DNA from: Opitutia bacterium
GTDB lineage: Bacteria > Verrucomicrobiota > Verrucomicrobiia > Opitutales > Opitutaceae
Length of the DNA: 10,935 bases
Assembly: GCA_003157575.1 (NCBI GenBank)
Contig: PMKA01000341.1
Location: 1 to 10,935 of the forward strand
Direction: 5' to 3'
The position numbers and the translations under genes were made by a program. Positions 5,419 through 10,935 of the stretch are shown piece by piece. Below the pieces are notes generated by a model. That model did no database searches. It saw only the letters and a program-made list of their open reading frames with translations, and had not been told where the DNA came from. The number at the start of each line of letters is the position of its first letter. Within the stretch, counting starts at the first letter, position 1.

Positions 5419-7515
5419 TTACGCCGCCGGCCGGGCGGCCCTGAAGAACGGCAGACAGGCTCCGGCGAGGCGTGCGATCGAGAACGGTTTGGCCACAAGG
5501 GGCACGTCGCATTCGCGGATTTGCTCGTCGAGCTTCCGGTCGCCCGCATAACCGGACACAAAGAGAAAGCGTCTGGCCATGGAGGGCTGCAGTTCACGCA
5601 GCCGCAGATAAAGTTCGACGCCGTTCATCCCGGGCATGCAGATGTCGGACACGACAAGGTCGTAATGCTCCTGGGTCGCCCGGGCCAGTCCCTCCGTTCC
5701 GTTTGCCGTGGCGTCGACCTGGCAGCCGAAATGGGAACGGATCACCTCCTGGAGCAGCTTGCGCAGCACGTCCTCATCCTCGACCACCAGAACCTTGTGG
5801 CCGGCCCACTCGCCCGGACGAAGGACGGGATCCGGCTTCTGGTTCGCCGCACCCGGGGCGGGCGCCGCGCTCGCGGCGACGGGAAAAGCCACGGTGAAAA
5901 CGGCCCCGGCCCCGGGCTCGCTCTCGACGGAGATGTCGCCGTCGTATTTGCGCGCGATGCTGGAGCAGATGCTCAGGCCGAGCCCCGAGCCCTTGTCGGG
6001 GCCCTTGGTGGTGAAGAAGGGATCGAAAATCCGGCCCATGATCTCGGGCGGGATTCCGGCGCCATTGTCCTTCACGATCATGCAGGCGGCGCCATCGCGC
6101 CGGCTCACCGCGATGTCGAGCGCCGGTTCCGCGGTCGAAGCCATGGCCTGCAGGGCATTTATGGTGAGGTTCATGAACACCTGCTTGAGCTGCGCGCTGT
6201 CGGCGAGGACGTTGACGGGATCGGTCTCCAGGACCGTCCGGACCCGGACGCCCGTCTCCCGGAGCTGGAATTTCAGCATCACCAGCGACTCCTCGACGAC
6301 CTGCCGCAGGTCGACGATCTGCGGATGGCCCGAGTCGGGCCTCGAAAGCTGGAGCAGCTGGCGGATGATGTGGGCCGCCTCGACGACGCTCTTGTTGATG
6401 TAGCCGACATAGAGCCGTGAGCGTTCGTCGAGTATGGGTTCAAGCAGGCCGGCGAAACCCATGACCGGCGTCAGCTTGTTGTTCAGCTCGTGTGCGATCC
6501 CGCCGACCAGCGTGTCGAGGAGCAGCTGCTTTTCCTGGCGCCGCAGATGGCGCTCCACGGTCCGCTGGTCGCTGATATCCTCGAGGCAGGCGCAAATCTG
6601 GCTGGTTTCGCCGATCCAGTTTGTGCTGAGGCGGAAGATTCGCGGTCCACGGCCGGCGATCTGAAACGTGAATTCGTGGGTCGCGGGCGTCGGGATGTGG
6701 CTCTCGAGCGCAAGGAGGAGGTTCTGGAACAGGGCGCGTTCGCGCTCCGCGACCAGGCTGACCAGGGCGGGCTCCTTTTGGGGATTCTCGCCGAGGTTCA
6801 GAAGCTCGCCGAGGCGCTGATTGTGGGTTTGCACAGCGCCCCGGGTGTCGAGAAGCGCGATGCCGAGCGGATTGTTCGCAAACAGGCAACGGTAGAGCGC
6901 CTGGGTCTGCCGCAGCGCGTGATTCACCTGAAAGAGATTGAGGTTCTGCCGGTGCTGCAACTCGTGCTGGCGGCGCAATTCGCCGAGTTGTTCCTCGACC
7001 AGCCGGCTCTGCAGCTGGGCCAGCGCCTGGACCGGGATCAGGCCGAGCAGCCGATGGTCGTCGTCGACCAGGAGCACGTCCTCGTGGAACTCGTCCCCTT
7101 TCCGCGCCAGCGTCCGGTCGAGGATCTCGCGCACGGGCGTGGCGCGCGCGAACACGAGGGGATGGGCGACCTGCGCGAGGTGCGCGGGGCTGCGGCTGTA
7201 GATCGCGAAGCCGTAGCGCGAGCCCAGCATGAAGCCCAGCTGCAGGCGGGAACAGAGCCCGCAAACGCGGCCGTCGCGCGTCAATGCAATGAAGTCGACG
7301 TTGCGTTCGCTGAACAGCCGGTGGACCTCGTCGAACGGCAGATCGTGGGGCGCCGAACACCGGTGGTGGACGAGCGACTCCAGGGAGGTCGCCTCCGCCG
7401 AGAGGACGGCCGGCGGCTGCGCGGGGGCGGGGAACGCCCGGGCGTCGCCGGGCGGAGGCGTATCGGGATTATGGATGCGGGTGTCCGCCGCGGGATCCGC
7501 GCGGTTGTCTGTCAT
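5419..7515 (-). CDS. Hybrid sensor histidine kinase: CBS-like N terminus, PAS, HisKA, HATPase, receiver
   Basis: A 698-residue soluble hybrid kinase (numbering from ATG 7515). Residues about 42-168 resemble a CBS-domain pair (LLVDDDHRLLGLIPV at the second unit) with an unusual CGLC. Residues 168-205 are a Gln/Leu-rich coiled coil, and 205-320 PAS-like (YRCLFANNPLGIALLDTRGAV ... CACLEDISDQRTVERHLRRQEKQ, where a linker helix begins). The HisKA phosphoacceptor is H342 in GGIAHELNNKLTPVMGF. The ATPase has the N box NLTINALQ (about 449), DNGAGIPP (483), FDPFFTTK (497) and GSGLGL (509). The C-terminal receiver has E579/D580, phosphoacceptor D624 in SDICMPGMNG, S654 and K676. No transmembrane segment is apparent, so the signal is probably intracellular. 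TTG at 7527 would add four residues. No dedicated DNA-binding partner is adjacent. It is not recognisable as PhoR, which normally has membrane segments and no receiver. Confidence 0.9.
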   Translation of the reverse strand: MTDNRADPAADTRIHNPDTPPPGDARAFPAPAQPPAVLSAEATSLESLVHHRCSAPHDLPFDEVHRLFSERNVDFIALTRDGRVCGLCSRLQLGFMLGSRYGFAIYSRSPAHLAQVAHPLVFARATPVREILDRTLARKGDEFHEDVLLVDDDHRLLGLIPVQALAQLQSRLVEEQLGELRRQHELQHRQNLNLFQVNHALRQTQALYRCLFANNPLGIALLDTRGAVQTHNQRLGELLNLGENPQKEPALVSLVAERERALFQNLLLALESHIPTPATHEFTFQIAGRGPRIFRLSTNWIGETSQICACLEDISDQRTVERHLRRQEKQLLLDTLVGGIAHELNNKLTPVMGFAGLLEPILDERSRLYVGYINKSVVEAAHIIRQLLQLSRPDSGHPQIVDLRQVVEESLVMLKFQLRETGVRVRTVLETDPVNVLADSAQLKQVFMNLTINALQAMASTAEPALDIAVSRRDGAACMIVKDNGAGIPPEIMGRIFDPFFTTKGPDKGSGLGLSICSSIARKYDGDISVESEPGAGAVFTVAFPVAASAAPAPGAANQKPDPVLRPGEWAGHKVLVVEDEDVLRKLLQEVIRSHFGCQVDATANGTEGLARATQEHYDLVVSDICMPGMNGVELYLRLRELQPSMARRFLFVSGYAGDRKLDEQIRECDVPLVAKPFSIARLAGACLPFFRAARPAA

Positions 7516-7689
7516 GGCGGCCGTCAAGGCTCGGCAGGGACCCCGTCATGGCAAACCGCGGGCGTTACAAGTGCGTCAAATCCGCCCCCGCGGCCGCCTC
7601 CGCAACGGCGATCGCAGGGCGGGCGAAGGGGGGCGCGCGTCCACAGAAGCCGTGCGCGGAAGGGGCGGCGCGCCTCCCGGAACGCGCAG

Positions 7690-7729
7690 GTTACGGCAGC
7701 GTGGCGGAGGGGTGATATTTCGGTGACGC
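7690..7729 (-). promoter_or_regulatory. Pho-box-like direct repeats in the kinase/hydrolase divergent region (site C)
   Basis: This 274-bp divergent region (7516-7789) holds no gene that I can support. Read on the minus strand it contains GCGTCAC (7729-7723), ATATCAC (7718-7712), CCGCCAC (7707-7701) and CCGTAAC (7696-7690), four heptamers at exact 11-bp phase. All share the final A-C, and most the C-G-T core, with sites A and B. The orientation matches the kinase gene, but the site is 175 bp from its ATG and only 60 bp from the hydrolase start on the other strand, so the regulated gene is undecided. The units are more degenerate than at site A. Confidence 0.38.
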
Positions 7730-7789
7730 GGGCGCTTTGTTTTTGCATCGGACGCGGGCCGGCGGCGATGGTGGTTTCACACGCCGCCC

Positions 7790-8905
7790 ATGCCCACGCT
7801 GACGTTCTCGCCGGTTCCCGCCTGGTTGTTCCAGTTCAGCCGCTTCGCGCCGCCGCCGGTCTGGCGGACGCTCCTGCGCTCGGCCGGCCGCAGGCTGCAG
7901 CCGCGCCGCTCCGCGCCGCTCGCGCCGCGGATCCGCCGCCGCCAGGAGGCCCTGCTCGCCCGCGGGGCCGCCGGTCCGCAACACCGGGCGGCGATCATCC
8001 GCGATCCGGGCCGCGGCGTCACTCCGACGATTGTCCTCGGAGGTTTCGTGCCGGATTCGAGCGAGACCGTGTTTCTGCTGCGCGACCTGTTCCTGCATCA
8101 GGGCGACCTTTACTGCGTCGATTATCCACGGCACGGCTTCAACCTCGAACTGCTGTGCGCCCAGCTCGACGACCTGGTGGAGGAGCTGGCGCTGCGCGGC
8201 GGCCAGCGGCCCGTTGTCATGGGGGTGAGTTTCGGTGCGGGACTCGTTCTGGAATGGCTGCGCCGCCACCGGCTGGCGGGGGATCCGCCCGTGCTGCGCG
8301 GCGTCGTGATTGTCAGTCCCGTAGCGTGCGTCGAGGACCTGCTCCCCGACGCCGCCGCAAAACCGACCACCCTGCTCGGCCGCGCGATCAAACCCTACTT
8401 GGTCGAACGGACTGCGGTCGACCCGCTCGTCGTGGAGAAATCCCGCGCGATCTTCATCAAGATGTTCGAGGCGGGCGCCAAGAACCGCGCCTCGCTGCGG
8501 GGGATCATGACCGCCGGGGAACTGGCCGGATTGCGCGCCGCGGTGTTGGGAACGATCCGCGGCGTCGATTTTGCCGGCGCCTGCGAGCGCGTGCAGACGC
8601 TGCGCCTGCTGCCGCCTCCGACGAGCTATTTCCAGCTCGACGTCCTGCCCTTGTGCGAGGCGCCGGCGCTTATCCTCTACGCCGAGAAGGAGGACTCCGT
8701 CATCGCCGTCGGCTCGCCGACCCGCCGGGCGTTCGCGGCGGCCCACCGGGCCTACTTTTCATCCAGCGAATGCCGGGTCGTCGCCAACCCGGGCGGCGCG
8801 CAAGTCCAGCACGCGTCGCTGATCTTCCACAGCGCCAATTTCCGGCCGGTGCTCGCCGGCTTCTTCCGACAGGTTCGCAGCCTGCGCCTGCCGCTGGCCG
8901 CATGA
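7790..8905 (+). CDS. Alpha/beta hydrolase-fold protein
   Basis: A 371-residue protein with an alpha/beta-hydrolase core starting near residue 79 (TPTIVLGGFVPDSSETVFLLRDLF). The nucleophile elbow is GVSFGAG with Ser147. A plausible catalytic acid is D302 in LYAEKEDSVIAV and the His is H341 in VQHASLIF, giving a complete triad in the right order. Residues 24-66 are very Arg/Pro rich and probably disordered or surface-binding. The DYPRHGFNLELL stretch follows strand 4, as in esterase/lipase-like members. A lid-like insertion spans about 185-280. I do not recognise a specific substrate. It precedes the GH3-family gene by 22 nt on the same strand, so the two are probably one transcript, and a role in hydrolysing or supplying the GH3 enzyme's acyl substrate is conceivable but unproven. 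ATG 7790 is the only supported start; upstream sequence has no good Shine-Dalgarno. Confidence 0.85.
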   Translation: MPTLTFSPVPAWLFQFSRFAPPPVWRTLLRSAGRRLQPRRSAPLAPRIRRRQEALLARGAAGPQHRAAIIRDPGRGVTPTIVLGGFVPDSSETVFLLRDLFLHQGDLYCVDYPRHGFNLELLCAQLDDLVEELALRGGQRPVVMGVSFGAGLVLEWLRRHRLAGDPPVLRGVVIVSPVACVEDLLPDAAAKPTTLLGRAIKPYLVERTAVDPLVVEKSRAIFIKMFEAGAKNRASLRGIMTAGELAGLRAAVLGTIRGVDFAGACERVQTLRLLPPPTSYFQLDVLPLCEAPALILYAEKEDSVIAVGSPTRRAFAAAHRAYFSSSECRVVANPGGAQVQHASLIFHSANFRPVLAGFFRQVRSLRLPLAA

Positions 8906-8927
8906 GGATTTGTATGGCTCCGTTTCC

Positions 8928-10511
8928 ATGAACCTCGCCCGGCGAGTCATCCTTGGCCCGATAGCGACCGGCCTGACGGCCGATGTGCGGCGGCGCATCC
9001 AACGGAGCGGCGCGGGCCATGCCGGCCAACAAACGGCGTTCGCGGACCTGACCCGCCGGATCGCCGCGTCCATGTACGGCCGGGAGACCGGTGTCGAGGC
9101 CGGCATGGCGTACGAGGAGTTTCGACGAAGGGTGCCTCCGCGCACGTACGAGGGCTTTGCGCCGTTCATCGAGCGGATGAAGCGGGGGGAGGACGGTGTG
9201 CTGTGGCCGGGGGTCTGCAACCATTTCGCAGTCTCATCGGGCACGACGGCCGGGCGCACGAAATACCTGCCGGTGACGCCGGCTCTGCTGGCGCATTTCC
9301 GACGGGCCGGACTCGAATCGCTGCTCTATTACGCGGCGCGGACCGGGCGGACGGACGTGTTTCTTGGCCGGCACCTTTTTCTCGGCGGTTCGTCGGCGCT
9401 CACGCCCGTTCGGGAACGCACCGGAGGGAGCCCTGCCTATGCAGGCGATTTGAGCGGAATCACGGCCCTCGACATGCCCGCGTGGGCCGACCGGGTGCTG
9501 TACGAGCCCGGGAAAACGATCGCCCAGATGAGCGACTGGCCGGCGAAGATCGACGCAATTGCCGCGCGGACATGGCAGCGCGACATCACCTTGCTCGCTG
9601 GAATCCCCAGTTGGGTGCTCGTGCTTGCAGAGGCGTTGCGGGCGCGGGCGGCACGATCGGGGAAATCGATCCGGCATCTGCAGGATCTCTGGCCGAATTT
9701 CCAATGCCTCGTGCACGGCGGGGTGCCGGTCGCGCCGTTTGCCGCCGAACTGCAGGCGGCGCTCGGACCCTCGGTGGTTTTTCACGAAGTCTATCCAGCG
9801 TCGGAGGGATTCATCGCAGCCCAGGATGCCGATGCCGATGCGGGGCTGCGGCTGATGACGGAAGCGGGGCTGTTCTTTGAGTTCCTGCCCCTTGAACATT
9901 TTGCCGAGCCGGAAGTGGCGAACCTCGGAGGGCGCGCGGTTCCGCTCGAAGACGTGAAGCCCGGCGCGGATTACGTGTTGCTCCTGACGACTCCAGCCGG
10001 GCTCTGCCGGTATGTGATCGGCGACGTTGTGCGATTCACGGCAACCGATGTGCCGCGCCTGGTTTATGCCGGCCGGACAAGGCTCCAGCTGAGCGCATTC
10101 GGGGAACACGTCATCGAAAAGGAGCTCACGGACGCGCTTTCGGCGGTTGCGCGATGCCGTGTCTGGAAGGTGGCGGACTTCCATGTCGCGCCGTTGTTTG
10201 TCGACGCCGCCGCGGGCGTGCGACGCGGCCGCCATGAATGGTGGCTGGAGCTCCGCGCGAGGGCGGGCGCCGCGCCTGAGGCGGATTCGATCGCGACCGA
10301 ACTGGACGGCGAACTCATGCTTCGCAACGACGACTACGAGGCGAAGCGGCGGGGAGGGGGGCTCGACGCGCCGCTCGTGCACTTCGTCGCGCCCGGCACA
10401 TTTGAACGCTGGCTGCGCGCCGGCGGCAGGTGGGGCGGACAGCACAAGACCCCCCGTTGCCGCAGCGACCGCGCGATTGCCGACGAACTGGCCGCAATCG
10501 CCGGGCCATGA
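8928..10511 (+). CDS. GH3 auxin-responsive-promoter family protein (acyl-adenylate-forming amide synthetase fold)
   Basis: A 527-residue GH3-family member of the firefly-luciferase/ANL adenylating superfamily. Visible are the ATP-phosphate loop SSGTTAGRTKYLP (103-115), the motif YPASEG (289-294) for adenine/ribose contact, CRYVIGDVVRF (360-370), YAGRTRLQLSAFGEHV (380-395) and the C-terminal HKTPRC with Lys507. Plant GH3 enzymes adenylate acyl acids such as indole-acetate or jasmonate and transfer them to amino acids; bacterial relatives are mostly uncharacterised. The length and full motif set imply an active enzyme. The start was placed at ATG 8928. A TTG at 8910 would add six residues, and a GAGGA (8904-8908) overlapping the hydrolase stop is 19 nt from the ATG, which is long. 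It is coupled to the upstream hydrolase. Substrates are unknown. Confidence 0.9.
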   Translation: MNLARRVILGPIATGLTADVRRRIQRSGAGHAGQQTAFADLTRRIAASMYGRETGVEAGMAYEEFRRRVPPRTYEGFAPFIERMKRGEDGVLWPGVCNHFAVSSGTTAGRTKYLPVTPALLAHFRRAGLESLLYYAARTGRTDVFLGRHLFLGGSSALTPVRERTGGSPAYAGDLSGITALDMPAWADRVLYEPGKTIAQMSDWPAKIDAIAARTWQRDITLLAGIPSWVLVLAEALRARAARSGKSIRHLQDLWPNFQCLVHGGVPVAPFAAELQAALGPSVVFHEVYPASEGFIAAQDADADAGLRLMTEAGLFFEFLPLEHFAEPEVANLGGRAVPLEDVKPGADYVLLLTTPAGLCRYVIGDVVRFTATDVPRLVYAGRTRLQLSAFGEHVIEKELTDALSAVARCRVWKVADFHVAPLFVDAAAGVRRGRHEWWLELRARAGAAPEADSIATELDGELMLRNDDYEAKRRGGGLDAPLVHFVAPGTFERWLRAGGRWGGQHKTPRCRSDRAIADELAAIAGP

Positions 10512-10522
10512 CCGGCGGCGAC

Positions 10523-10551
10523 TCTTGACCGGATCGTCACATCTTCGCCAC
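10523..10551 (+). promoter_or_regulatory. Pho-box-like direct repeats upstream of the PhoB-like regulator (site B)
   Basis: Within the 91-bp gap between the GH3 gene and the regulator are TCTTGAC (10523-10529), TCGTCAC (10534-10540) and TCGCCAC (10545-10551), again at exact 11-bp phase and facing the downstream gene, whose ATG is 51 nt further on. The middle unit is identical to one unit of site A. The first unit also looks like a TTGAC -35 element. No clear -10 is seen at the expected distance; GATATT at 10573-10578 is the best AT-rich candidate. Confidence 0.48.
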
Positions 10552-10602
10552 GGGATTGCCGCCGATTCCGGCGATATTTGGAGAAAATAACCTCCGTCTG
10601 CA

Positions 10603-10935
10603 ATGAATCCCCTGATCCTCGCCGTCGACGACGAGCGCGACATCCTCGATCTTGTCCGCTTTCATCTCACCCGCGCCGGATGCGACGTCGTCACGGCCGC
10701 CAGCGGTCGCGACGCGTTGGAATCGATCCGCGTCAGGCGCCCGGATCTCGTTCTGCTCGACCTGATGCTGCCGGACATCGATGGCTTTGCCGTCTGCGAG
10801 ATCCTGCGGCGGCAGGCGGCGACGGCGGCGATTCCGATCGTGATCCTGAGCGCATGGCACACGGATGATTCGCGCGACCTTGGCCTCGAGCTGGGCGCGC
10901 TCGATTTCCTGACCAAGCCGTTCAGTCCGAAGGTG
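10603..10935 (+). CDS. PhoB-like response regulator, receiver domain (3' end beyond window)
   Basis: The frame opens with ATG at 10603 (MNPLILAVDDERDILDLVRF) and runs open to the right edge, giving 111 residues of a CheY-like receiver. The acidic pair is D9/D10, the phosphoacceptor is D53 in LVLLDLMLPDIDG, the switch Ser is S83 in VILSAW, and the Lys is K105 in FLTKPFSPK. The VCEILRR and GLELGA...TKPFSP segments are typical of PhoB/OmpR-subfamily regulators, which carry a winged-helix DNA-binding domain C-terminally, here outside the window. PhoB is phosphorylated by PhoR and activates phosphate-starvation genes. Two differences from common PhoB are visible: SAW instead of TA after the switch residue, and GALDF instead of GADDY. 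Candidate Pho boxes lie 51 nt upstream, suggesting autoregulation. The OmpR-type output domain and a downstream phoR are predictions. Confidence 0.85.
   Translation, partial: MNPLILAVDDERDILDLVRFHLTRAGCDVVTAASGRDALESIRVRRPDLVLLDLMLPDIDGFAVCEILRRQAATAAIPIVILSAWHTDDSRDLGLELGALDFLTKPFSPKV

Noticed and set aside
5419..7515. The histidine kinase as PhoR, partner of the PhoB-like regulator
   Set aside because: No transmembrane segment, a CBS-like N terminus and a fused receiver are not PhoR architecture, and the gene is not adjacent to the regulator.
7691..7719. A sigma-70 promoter TTACGG-17 bp-GATATT reading toward the hydrolase
   Set aside because: The -35 matches consensus at only two of six positions, and the stretch is better described by the 11-bp-phased repeats.
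6490..8931. An 813-codon plus-strand open frame antisense to the kinase and running across the divergent region into the hydrolase
   Set aside because: It crosses two clearly real genes in the wrong frame or strand, has shadow-like composition (Arg/Gly/Ala rich) and no recognisable domain. Long spurious frames are expected in such GC-rich DNA.
9234..10643. A 469-codon minus-strand open frame opposite the GH3 gene
   Set aside because: The plus strand has the full GH3 motif set in order; the antisense translation is Arg/His-rich with no domain.
1..10935. CRISPR arrays, insertion sequences, tRNA or rRNA genes
   Set aside because: No regularly spaced identical repeats with spacers, no transposase-like reading frame, and no cloverleaf or rRNA-like sequence was seen on either strand.

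Overview
The window is GC-rich, densely coding bacterial DNA. It carries a phosphate-uptake/Pho-signalling segment, a four-gene membrane-lipid operon, a hybrid sensor kinase, an alpha/beta hydrolase + GH3-family pair, and the start of a PhoB-like response regulator. The protein types, the GC content and the near absence of Shine-Dalgarno motifs suggest a member of the Verrucomicrobiota, perhaps Opitutaceae. That is inference from general resemblance, not a search result.

Layout, left to right. (1) 1-1022, plus strand: the 3' part of pstB followed by phoU. (2) 1084-5094, minus strand: four tightly overlapping genes. In transcription order they are a GT4 glycosyltransferase, a GT28/MGDG-synthase-like glycosyltransferase, a diacylglycerol-kinase-family lipid kinase and a PlcP/LpxH2-like metallophosphoesterase. 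The first two junctions are ATGA overlaps; the last is a 34-nt overlap. (3) 5095-5418: a non-coding stretch with a probable terminator for the kinase and a run of stem-loops. (4) 5419-7515, minus strand: a CBS/PAS hybrid histidine kinase with a C-terminal receiver. (5) 7790-10511, plus strand: an alpha/beta hydrolase and a GH3-type acyl-adenylate/amide synthetase, 22 nt apart. (6) 10603 to the right edge, plus strand: the receiver domain of a PhoB/OmpR-type response regulator, cut by the window.

Main interpretation. The minus-strand operon looks like a phosphate-starvation lipid-remodelling module. A PlcP-type phosphoesterase would release diacylglycerol from phospholipids, two glycosyltransferases would turn it into phosphorus-free glycolipid, and a DAG kinase would return surplus to phosphatidate. 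It sits beside pstB-phoU and in the same neighbourhood as a PhoB-like regulator.

Reading the intergenic regions by eye, I found a heptamer YCGTCAC repeated at exact 11-bp spacing in three places. It occurs three times before the lipid operon (5180-5208), three times before the response regulator (10523-10551) and four times in the kinase/hydrolase divergent region (7690-7729). The 11-bp phase and the resemblance to the E. coli PhoB half-site CTGTCAC/T make these candidate Pho boxes. They would tie the lipid operon, the regulator and the divergent genes into one regulon. No statistics or searches could be run, so this is a specific, testable prediction and not a demonstrated fact.
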